In this document: piece by piece, positions 12,574 to 24,500 of the stretch | Position numbering within the stretch: the stretch's first letter is position 1 | Layout of the letters: each line of letters begins with the position of its first letter | NCBI GenBank assembly: GCA_031308135.1 | Contig: JAHLJT010002630.1 | Span: 103,281,092-103,345,091 of the forward strand | DNA length: 64,000 bases | Source of the DNA: Acheta domesticus | Lineage: Eukaryota; Arthropoda; Insecta; Orthoptera; Gryllidae | Direction: 5' to 3' | The notes under the pieces: generated by a model | What the model saw: the letters and a program-made list of their open reading frames with translations, nothing else | Told to the model about the DNA's origin: nothing | Databases searched by the model: none | Position numbers and translations under genes: made by a program

Positions 12574-15500
12574 CACATGTATTTACACACTTATGTATAT
12601 ACGTGTGTATATGTATATATACAGGGTGTCCCACCAACTATAGACCACCCCCATAACTTTTTAAACGGTTCAGGATATCGAAATGCAGTTTTCGCTGAAT
12701 AATGCAGAATCATGGGGCAAGTAACTTGCCATAGAGAAATTGTCTATAATATTTTCAGTTTTCGATAAATTTAATCATCTTTGATTTTTTAAATAGAACT
12801 ATATATTTTTCTCACCAGCAATGGATAGATCATGAAAAGAGGAATAAAATGATGTATCATGTGCTAGTATTTTGATAGAGATTTTGCGTATAAAATTAGA
12901 CTTTGCGATAAGTGATTTTGAATGAAACGGATAATATTTCGTGTAGCAGCCCTTGCAACGGTCGCCTTGCAAAATATTTCGTGTTGCAGTAGTCGGCTAT
13001 CTTTCTGCTCATTTCTGTCCCTCTCTCACTCTCCCCCTCCCCCCTACGGTTCTCTCTTTCCCTTCCCCTCTCACGTGACAATCATATCATTTCAAAATGT
13101 ATCTCTGGATATGTCAATTTTATGTTACAGATAAATGCCCATTACGGGCTGTGTGTCTCAACACCGCCGAATTATTTTCAATGGAGCTCCCCAGGCATAG
13201 GAAGGCACATTCTTGCCTTTTTACTTTGGGGTCTAATTTTCTTCCTTATATTGCTGCTAATCCATTCATATTTGCTTAATCATTGCCTTACGTACCTCGA
13301 TCGTCTTTGCGGTAAGAACAAATTAATGTTTTGTGTTCCTTTGATTTACATTTTGTACATAAAGCCATGTGATTATGTGGGCTCGTGTTTAAAGCCAAAT
13401 TTTAATTACTGAGATGCCTATACGTTATTTCATCCAAATAATTTATTTTTCTTTTGTAAAGTTACGACTGAACCAAAATCTGACGACTTGGCTTCTCCTT
13501 CTTGAAGTTATTTCTGGTTTCGACATCAGAGATTTATTCTGAAACTGAAAAATGTCTACAGAGAGAGTAAATTTTCTGTGAAAGCATTAAAATAATCATT
13601 GACGTTCATGAAGAACAATTAATAATTATGAACTTTTTCAGTGCGAATGGCGTTACAATTTAAAAAAGGAGATAAGGAAGAAAATTTGGAGGAAGATGGA
13701 GATGTATTAAAAGAGAGACAGAAAATTAGTTCTTCCAGTGTAACGCATCTTAAGCAGTACCGTGTTGTGCTGAGGTAACTTCTGAAATATTTTATGTTGT
13801 TTATATTCATATCTGTTACGAAAAACACTCTAGGTCATTCATCATTCAAATATGACTTTTATAAATATTAAGAATGTCAGATTATTGAGGTATTGGTAAT
13901 TTGCAGACCGTTGGCCTAGTTTTAAGCATTCAACTTCAGTTGTTGAATTAATGAGTTGAAACGTTTCCACAAAAAATTTAGACATTTAATATTTCGAAAT
14001 TCTTCATTTCTTTCCTCTGTTATTCGTCCCTCGAGTAGTAAAAATATCCAGTAACTATATTTTTAATTTGCCCTCTAAGGTCGACATTTCAAGGCCAGGT
14101 AATCACTGTACATTTTTCTTTACAATTATTCAAAGCTCCAATTGTGTGAATGCAATTGTTATGCAATTATTGAGATTTAGTTTTTCCTTTTTTCCTCTGT
14201 AATGACTTAACAGTGTAATCAAATATATCTATTTCACATCATTGATATTCTTATAGGTTTAAAACACAACTGAATAAACAAACTCACCCAATTGTCTTCC
14301 AATTTCCCCAGAGGTGTGACGAAATATTATTGTGCTCTTCGGGCTGTGAATAACATCAGCGTTGGTATAGAACAAGGCGAGATATTTGGACTGCTTGGAG
14401 TTAACGGGGCTGGTAAAACGACCACTTTCAAAATAATGACTGGAGATACGCGTATGACAAAAGGAGAAGGATATCTAATGGGCTACAACATCCACAACGA
14501 GATTAGAAAGGCAAGACACATCACTAATTTTAAAATAACTCCAGTAGTCAAATCTTGTTGATGTAGATACATGTAATGTACTAGGGTTATGTCTTTTTTT
14601 TCAGATTTAAAGCCCTGTGGGGGCAATCGTTGAACTTATAGTATAAATTTAGTATATAAATTTACACAAACAGCAAATCAAACAAATAGTTGCCTGGCCT
14701 CTATGTTTGAGCAAGGCACATTAAGCACGGATAGTTCCTTTACCCAGTGAGTGGAAAAATATTTTAAATCCTTAGGACACTTCAATTCGGAGGCAACAAC
14801 CTGCAGCTCATTGCGTGTCTTTTAAATAGTGCTGATTTGAAAACAGTGATTTTGCCAGCAGTTGCAATGAAGTCGCAAGCATAGTTTAAGCTGATATCTC
14901 CATTTCGGAAAGAGAAAATAAGCGATTAGTGTAAAGTCTGCCCGTGAATTCCATCTGGCACTATGAAGGGAAACTTCTCTCACTTGAGTAGAGGCCACAT
15001 TTTTAGTTTCCCCTATACGTACGTATATACGACGGAGTAATATGCGTAGTATAGGGATAGTTATGTAATTCGACAGAAAATCGATTTCGAGATTTCAAGA
15101 GAGAATACACGTTTTGGGGTTCCCTGATACCTCGAAAAAGTATTGTTTTTTCTTTCTTTCTTCAGAACGTCCGTCCATCTGTCCGTCCGTTTGTCCGCCA
15201 GTTTGTGAACATCTCTAGCGCCTAAATCATACGTACAATTTTTGCCAAAATGGATATACTCCGGTCGATCTGGCTCCAATCAAGGGGAAAAACTTTTTTC
15301 AAAATTTGGGGGTATTTTACATGAAGCTCCCAAGACCTTTTCAAAATTTTTCTCAAAAAACGGCTCAAATTTTTTATTGAAATGTCTTGAAAGAACAGAG
15401 TAAAGGTGGGATAGTTCCGATTTTCACGGTTAACTGTATTTTCTACAATTTCGAAAGTTTGACTTTAAAAGGCTTCTTCCTACAACTACAAAATTCTCAT

Positions 15501-18500
15501 AGATATTTTTCTCCAAAGTCAGTTCTTTCATTAAGGTCATACATATCTTTTTGAAAAGTTTAGTAGTTTTCACGCAATAGTGCTTGCAATATGTCCTATT
15601 TAAAAAATTACAAAAACCAGATTTTCTCAAAAACGGCTCCAATTTTTTTCTTTATACTTTTGGTAGGGATAGTGCTAAATGTACTCTATCAGATGACATA
15701 AACGCCATATTGCTCTTTTCTTTTGTTTTTTTCGAAAATTACAAAAATGGAATATTTTACTTGTCTCTCACGTCAGTAATATTTACACTAGCGGCAATTT
15801 GTTCATATTATAATATTTACGAGTATGTGTGCTTTAAATAATGTCAAGTAGAGTTTCTCGAGAACTCAACCGTTTTCTGTGAAAACTAGCTCAAACTTCC
15901 GCATTTCTGAAACGCTCAAACGCCATTTTCTCATAAATGGCTCCAATTTTTTCTTCAAACGTTTCGCACGTATTTTGCTAATTGCACTCTTTAATATGAA
16001 GTGTAGTTCAATTTGGCTTATTTTTTTATTTTTAAATAAATACACGAATGTAAGCGCTTAAACGCCATTTTCTTAAAAACGGCTCCAAATTTTTCAAAGG
16101 AAATTGCCTTTTATAACGAGGTTTAACTGTTCTTTAATATTTTAAAATTAATGTTTTCGCTCTATGATTAGGAAAACGAAAAATATAAAAAAAATATCAA
16201 AAAAAGTACTTCGGGCAGCGATAGATGGCAGCTGGCACGAGTATGTGGCAATCTCGAATAACTAGCCGAGATCCAAGGATATAGAAAACTAATACTAGAA
16301 AGTCTGTGCCATTCTGTAGCACCACTAGTTTACCATGTTTTCTAGTAAATAAAGTTCTGCAAATTCAAAAAAACAAAAGTATCAGAAAAAAATGTTAATG
16401 TAGGAGGCCTTATTAACAACAACAAGTTTCAGTTTCCTATTACACATGCAAGCTGAAAATCTGTACATTTCGTATTAAAAATCTCATCTTTCGAGAAATG
16501 GGCTACAAAGATGCAACCCTGAGTACACGCCATCTCGATAACTTGCCTCTTCAGAATAATCATTTTCCAATAACTACTTCCTTTAACTCATTTTTAAGTT
16601 GGTTACCATAAAGTTGGTTAACATTAAGTTTTAAATTTACTTTCTGCTTGTCTACGTCTTTCAGTATTTATGCGCTGCATTATGTAACAGTATCTAAAAG
16701 TATTGGAGCCAGCATCCAAGCCCAATGAAAGGAGTACTTCACATGTAAATAATATACTTGTAGGGGTAATATCAACATAATTCAAACGCCAATATGAAGA
16801 GAAAATTATGGATATTTTATGAAAAATAAAATCAAAAAAATATTTTTGACCGTAAAATCGTTCGGTGTCCTCTTAAAATAATTGTGACTTCTTAAGAAAC
16901 AAATGTCAGCAAAATCACTTCTTTGAAATGCAAAAACTAATTATCTCTTACCATTTCACATTTAAGGTACATAAAAACGAGAGTTATTGCCCACAATCTG
17001 ATGGTCTAATTGATGTCATGACGGTTCGAGAAACGCTTCGTATGTATCTTTTGCTGAGAGGGTACTCCCACGCAGCGATAGCTACAGAAACAAGAAGAAT
17101 AACAAGTAATTTGGACTTGAAAGAACACATCGACAAGAAAGTTAAGGATTGCAGGCAAGTAATAAAATCATGTGATTAAGAACAAGTACAAATAAATAAA
17201 ACTTAATTGTAAATCGTACAAGAAATACACATCATACATCATTCTGAAATATACTCTGATCATCTCGGATATTAAGGTGTGATTGCAGAATTAGTAGAAT
17301 ATCCTTTAGCTTTTCATTTCTTGTTCGTGTGATGCAAGACTCTCTTGAGAGCAATTAATTGCGAAGATCATCATTACTACCACTATTATTTACTTCGTTA
17401 TTCTGTGGATAGAGAGTACATTAAAACCTGTTTAAGACGGAATCTCTGTAAGATGGAAATCTGCCATCCCAGACAAATTTCAGAACGAAAGACATCTATA
17501 AGCCAGAAATGTGTCTAACGCGAAAATGGCGAAACGCGGAATTTAATTTTCGCTCCAAATTCTATGATTTCAAATGAGTTTTACGAAAATGATGAATGAG
17601 ATGTGTTAATACGGAGAGAAATTGTGGTATAAATTGTACCTAACATTGCCCACACGAAAAAGTACGTGCTATTTCAGCACCACTAGTTCGGAATAGAGGA
17701 TTCACAAATCATGGATTCTGGCTACTCCACATGTTATAGGAGGTAAAGAGTTTTTTTCCTATATTTAGCAACTAGATTTATCCAATTTTTCGTTACCGGC
17801 AATAAGAGTTTTTGTGACGAAAATTCGCCGCTTTCCGGTACACTATTACAATACTTTCTCTTCTTACGTTAGTAAGTTTAAAGAAGTAAAAATTTGGAGC
17901 CGGTTTGAGAAAATTTTAAAAATGTGCGGGTGCTTCATGTAAATAGAGGTACACCGTCTCACGCTGTCTCGGGAGAGAGGGTATTCACCTATACGGCCTA
18001 AGCCTTGAGAGACAAGCGACCCCAAGTCGAATTCCACGCTGACAGCTGAAGCTTCTCCCCTTCAATGTTCAGCCGCCAGGACTAAATCGTGTGTGACGGG
18101 GATGGAGAATTTAATCTATCAGCCAATCGCATTAAGTTCACAGAAATTCCGTTTTATAAAGATTTGTGGCTATTAGGTAAATCTCATTAACTCCATTTTT
18201 GAAAAAAATGCGTTTTCACCATATTTCGCATTAGTTTTTCATTTTCTTTCATTACATACAGCAATATCAGTGAAAAACGTTAACCTAATCAACATAATAA
18301 TTGATAAAAATCACTAAAATAACAGTAATTTCAGGTAAAACTGCATTAACTCCAACACTATCAGGAAAAACTCATTAACTCCAACACAATCAGGAAAAAC
18401 ACATTAACTCCATCAAATCTGTTATAACTAGTGGTGCTACAGAATGGCACAGACTTTCCTGTATTAGTTTTCTATTTTCTTCGGTCTGGGCTAGCTATTC

Positions 18501-21500
18501 GAAATTACCACATACTCATGCCAGCTGTCATCTATCGCCGCCCAAATTACATTTTTTCGACATTTCTTAAGTTTTCGGTTTCCTAATGTTAGAACGGAAA
18601 TACTCATTTTAGAATATTAAAGAACACAAAAACCTCGTCCAAAATGGCAATTTTCTTTTAAAATTTGTAGCTGTTTTTAAGAAAATGGCGTTTAAGCGCT
18701 ACTAAAAATGCGAAATTTGAAGCTCATTTTCACAGAAAATTTTTGAGTTTTCAAAAAAACACATTCTGACACAAATACATTAGTGTTTACAAATTGTTGT
18801 TAATGTGCATATTAAAGATGTGAGAGACCTTTCAAAAAAATTACATTTGTGTAATTTTTGAAAAAACAAAAAAGTATCCCAAAATGAACTTCACGTCATA
18901 TTAAAGAGTGCAATTAGCACTATCCGTTTCAAAACTTTGAAGAAAAAATTTGAAGCCATTTATGAGACAATGGCGTTTGAGCGTTTCTGAAAACGTGGAA
19001 TTTTGAGCTAGTTTTCAGAAAAAATGTTGAGTTTTCGTGAAACTTTTCTTGACATTATTTAAAGCACTTGAACTTGTAAACCTAATAATGTACATAAATC
19101 GCCACTAATGTAAATATCACCGTTTCAAAAAACTTACATTTTTGCAATTTTTGATAAAACAAAAGAATAGAGCGATATTGAGTTTATGTCATCTCATAGG
19201 GTACATTTAGCACTGTTCCTACCACATGTTTAAAGAAAAAATTTCGAGCTGTTTTCGAGAAAAGCTTGCTTTTGTATTTTTTTTAAAATTACACATATCA
19301 CACGCAATATTGCGGGAAAAGTACTAAAACTTTTTAAAAAATGTACATGGCCCTAAAGAAAAATCTCACTATGAAAGGCAATTTTTATTGGAAGGAAAAA
19401 TATCTATCTGCAATTTTGTAGTTGGAGGAAGACTCCCAATAAAATTCAAAGTTTTGCAATTTTCGAAAATTCAGAGTTAACTGTGAAAATCGGACCTATG
19501 CCATCTTAATAAGTGTACTTTACTCTGTTCTTACAAGAAATTTAAAGAAAAAAATTGGAGCCGTTTTGGAGAAAATTGTGAAAATATCCGGGAGGCTACA
19601 TGTAAAGAACCTCAAATTTTATAGAATCTTTTTCAAAATCTCAAAGCTTCGACTCGAACCAGATCGACTGGGGAATATCCATTTTGGAAGAAATCGTAAG
19701 TTTGGTTTCGGTGCAGCAGTGTTGACAAACGGGCGGACGGACAGACGGATGTTTTCCTTTCAATTGGTTTTTCGTATCCAGGACCCACAAAAGAGGGGTT
19801 CTGGCTACACCACGTGTTGGGTATTTTTCTCTTAATTTAGCAACTGGATTTATCCACTTTTTCGTTATTACGGCCCGGCAACGAATTTCTTTCTGGCGAA
19901 AATTCGCCATTTTTTCGCGCAGCTTTACGAGTACATAACTTTCCCCTTACTACGTATATTACTCCGTATATACGTACGTATGAAGGAAAGTAAAAATGAA
20001 TTAACAAATCGAATATATTAAAAATTGATCTAATGCAACTGAAATACAGCAAATGACATTAATTGACATATTTCAGTAATATAATAAGTAATTGACATTA
20101 CTTATTAAATGTTCATAAATACTATTAATGAGTTTCATGTTGGAGCAAATTATGAACTTATGCCAAATTATTAAAATTAACAAACTGTTAACTTTAAATA
20201 TGTCAAACTCCTCGATATATGTCAACATCAACTCAAAACTAAATTAATTTTCATATGTCGAATATATTAAAATGTGTCTAATGTGTAGATTTGTAAGGAA
20301 AAATAGCAATATTCATCGAAATAAATTTTATTATATTGAAATATGTTTAATATATCCATATATATCGAAAGTTATCAGCATACATCGATATAAAGCTACG
20401 ATATCGAATATATCGAAATATATGGAGATATATCGAAATATATCGAATTTCGTCGATATATGTAAAAAAAAACATCGACATATACCGAAAAATATTTAAA
20501 TAAGTCGATAAAAGTGAAGCGGAACAGGAAAAAACGAATTAACTCCACCCGTGTACCAGGAAAAACTCATTAACTCCAACCCAATCGAGTCAATTTACAC
20601 GTTTACCGCGGGCGGATGGGATGGGCAAATATTGCTAAAAACTAGTTTTTTTTCAGATATTCCTTAACCCTTAAAAAAAAGAATCGCAGAACGAAGCATA
20701 ATTTCCATATCCCAAATCAGTATTATCAAATTTAAAACGTGATTTTCTCGAATAACGTAAAAGTGGAGTTAATGAGTTTTACCTAATAACCACACTTTTA
20801 ATCCTTCAGGACATGAAAAAGCCATTCCGTTTCCGTGTTTAGGAGGTTCCGTTTTATGCTGTGTAAACTGCAATTTAACGTCACGGGCCGGAGAATTTTT
20901 CCGGTTAAGGCAGGTTTCCGGCTTGTACAGGTTCCATTTTAGACAGATTTTATTGTACTCCGTTATACGTACGTATACGAGAAAGTAAAAGTCGATTTTC
21001 AAGAAAGGAAATAATATTTATTGATATCGTCTCCTACATCGCAAAATAAAAGTAGTGGCAACTAAGATTTCTCGGGTTTGGGACATTATGTGGTTGTGTT
21101 CGTGTAACGTTGAAGGCAAATGCTAGAAGCATTTGTATACATTTTATGTAACATTTGTATATTGATTGATTCGTGTTTCCGGGCGCGTCAACTACTTCGG
21201 TCATTAGTTCCGTAAGTGTAGTGCGTGGTTTTTCTCGGGAGGTGGCGGTGATCCTTTTCCCCGCTGGATGACGAGATCTGGCGCCGACCTACCGTCGACT
21301 AGCCGGGTTTTCCCCACAACCAGGTATCTCCCACCAGCGGGGCACCGCCCCAGCCGGGACAAGCTCTAAGCTCCCGACCGGCCTCCCGACATGTGGGGTA
21401 ATGTAGTGCATATTAGTGTAAGTGCGTGCGTAAGAGAAGAAGATAGGACAAGGAAGAGGATGGAAAGATCGCGCGCGGTCCGTGGTCCGTTTGTTAGGGT

Positions 21501-24500
21501 ACTGCTCCGGCATTCGCCTGGTGTGGAGAAACCACTGAAAACTACCGATCAGAGCAGCCGGCCGCTAGAATTATCCTCCAGACAGAGATTGAACTTGACC
21601 TAGCTGACAAGCTAGTGTCGAAAATCTTGCCTGCCCGACTCGAACCTAGGACCTCCCTGACAGAGGGACTGCAGTGACATCAGGTTGATGCACTGAGCCA
21701 ATTATCCAGGTAACATTTGTATAATTTTCTCCTTGCAGTGGAGGCAACAAACGCAAGCTGAGCTTAGCAATTGCTCTGATTGGCGATCCCCCGGTGGTGT
21801 TCCTTGACGAACCGACGGCAGGGATGGACCCGGCCATCAGGAGGCAAGTGTGGGACGTCGTGAATGAAATAAGAGAATCTGGCAACACCGTCATCCTCAC
21901 AACACACAGGTAGGAATTGGTAGAAATTAAGCGTTACAGTAGAGTATCGGTTAATTCGCGGTGGATGGAACCAGGCCTAGCTCCAATTAATGAAAACTCG
22001 AATTATAGAAAATAATTTATTAAAATATGAATATAAACACAACTTTCAAAATTAAAAGAATGTGTATTGCAATAAAAAATATTCTTGCATGATATTATTA
22101 CATTAATTGCTCAAGATAAGTTAATTACATCTTGAAGTAATTGTCAATTATTTTTTGATTAAGTACGTTGTTTCTTCTACGTTATTTATTTTAATTAATA
22201 TTATGGTAAGTCGGATTTAACTAGGATTTATGGGAAGCTCGAACAATCGTAGCTCGAATTATAGAGACTCTACTGCACATTAATACTTTTAGTTCCTATA
22301 TTTTTTGTGGAAACCAGTTTTCCTTTACCGCATACGTACGTATACACAGAGTGATATACGTAGTATAGGTAAAGTTATGTCATGATCCGCGAAAAAATGG
22401 CCAATTTTCGTCAGAAAGAAATTCGTTGACGCGCCATGATAACGAATAATTGGATGATAAATCCAGTTGCCAAATTAAGAAAAAAAATCCCCTAATACGT
22501 GGTGTAGCCAGAACCCATTTTTTGTGGGTCCTTGATACCGAAAAACCAATTGAACGGAAAACGTTCGTTCGTTCGTTCGTTCGTCCGTCAACAGTGCTAG
22601 CGCCTAGCGTCCGTCAACAGTGCCATACGTACGATTTGTTCCAAAATGGATATTACCCGGTCGATCTGGTTCTAGTCGAAGCTTTGAGATTTTGAAAAAG
22701 ATTCTATAAAATTTCGAAGTACTTTACCTGAAGACCCCCCGACATTTTCAAAATTTCTCAAAAACGGCTCCAATTTTTTTCTTTAAATTTCTTGTAAGAA
22801 CGGATGCACTTAAGATGGCATAGGTCCGATTGTCACGGTTAACTCTGAATTTTCGAAAATTGCAAAAGTTAGAATTTTATTCGGCGTCTTCCTACAACTA
22901 CAAAATTGAAGATTGCGATTTTTGCTTCAAATAAAATTTGTTCTTAATAGTGAGTTTTTTCTTTAGGCCATGTACATTGTTTTGAAAATTTTAGTAGTTT
23001 TCGCGCAATATTGCGTGCAATATGTGCAATTTTAAAAAATTACAAAAGCAAGATTTTCTCAAAAACGGCTAAATTTTTTTTTTTAACTTTTGGTACGGAT
23101 AGTGGTAAATGTACTCTATCAGATGACATAAAAGCCACATTGCTATATTCTTTTGTTTTTTCAAAAATTGGAAAAATTTATTTTTTTTTACTTGTCTCTC
23201 ACGTCGTTAATATTTACATTAGCGGCGATTTGTCGACATTAATATATTAACGAGTACATGTGCTTTAAATAATGTCAAGCAAAGTTTCTCGAAAACAACC
23301 GTTTTCTGTGAAAAGTAGCTCAAAATTCCGCATTTTCAGAAACGCTCAAACGCCATTTTTTTCATATATGGCTGCAATTTGTTTCTTCAGACTTTTGTAG
23401 CGCATAGTTCTAGTTACACTCTTTAATATGACGTAAAGTTTATTTAGTTTTTTTTTTTTTTTTCAAAAATTACACAGCAATTTTTTGAAACATCTCTCAC
23501 ATCTTTAATATGCACATTAAAAGCAATTTGTAAACATTATTATATTTGTTAATGTATCTGCTTCAAATGAAGTATTTTGAAAACTCAAAAATATTCTGTG
23601 AAAACGAGCTTCAAATTTCGCATTTTTAGTAGCGCTAAAATGCCATTTTCTTTAAAAACGGCACAAACTTTTTAAGAGAAAATTGCCATTTAGGAGTAGG
23701 TTTTTGTGTTCTTTAATATTCTAGAATGAATATTTCCGTTCTATCATTAGAAAACCGAAAAATTAAAAAAATTTTAAAAATGTAGTTTGTGTGGTGATAG
23801 ATGGCAGCTGGCAAGAGTATGTGGCAATTCCGAATAGCTAGCCGTGACTGAAGTAAATAGAAAACTAATACGGGAAAGTCTGTGCCATTCTGTAGCACCA
23901 CTAGTTACTTTCACCTTCAAAAAAAATCAGAGAGATGGTCTCAGCAATTATCCACTCACAATTATCCACACACAACAAAAAACCAAAATAATTCGACAGA
24001 AAATTGACACTTGTAAAACACACAAATATGAAGAACACGTTTCTGTGTTTGAATGAAATGCTTGTTTCGTTTAATTTTACGAGTCCAATTCAATAATTCA
24101 AGAGATAAATTGTCCTGGAGAAATAAACGTGTATTTTTATAAAACAAGGCTTTTCCTACTATTTAATATAATCCACACCAACAATTATACATTGGTCCCA
24201 ATGGTTTAGCAGCTTTTTTCTAACGGTTGCAAAGAACTCTTTATCTTGGGTTTTGAACGCAATTTCTCAAAATGTTTTGATAACCTCGTTATCCTGGAAC
24301 ATCCTCCCCTGAAATGCCTCCTTCAGTGACCAAACAAATGGAAATCGGATGGTGCTAAAGTGGAGCTGTAAGGAGGATGAAGCATTACCTTCCAACCCAT
24401 TTTGTCGATGGTTTCACGGCTTTATTGAGCAGTGTGAGGACGTGCGTTGCCTTGCTGGAGCACCACCTCTCCTCTGAATTCAACGTTTCTCTCTCATGGC

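Larger units (their letters stand above)
18166..20793. mobile_element. 2.6-kb unit with ~35-bp terminal inverted repeats
   Basis: gtggctattaggtaaatctc at 18166 is matched by the reverse complement of the sequence ending at 20793 (gtggttattaggtaaaactc) over about 35 bases with about three mismatches. Inside are a short tandem array of the same motif, an R1 copy and a TATCGA-rich block, but no transposase. The duplicated region (40298 onward) retains only the right end (to 40994). The superfamily is unknown and the target duplication was not resolved. Confidence 0.55.

Noticed and set aside
14511..14561. Reading through the GC donor to the TGA at 14559 as the exon end
   Set aside because: It would insert unrelated residues between EIRK and the conserved [10 protein letters not shown] segment and stop the protein inside NBD2.
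17155..17179. Using the GT at 17159 as donor
   Set aside because: It breaks the frame into SGGNKRKLS, whereas GC at 17155 restores the Ser codon exactly.
20272..20499. 75-codon frame rich in Ile/Tyr/Ser/Asn, with a second copy at 40477
   Set aside because: It is the translation of the TATCGA repeat block, and the frame shifts between copies with homopolymer changes.
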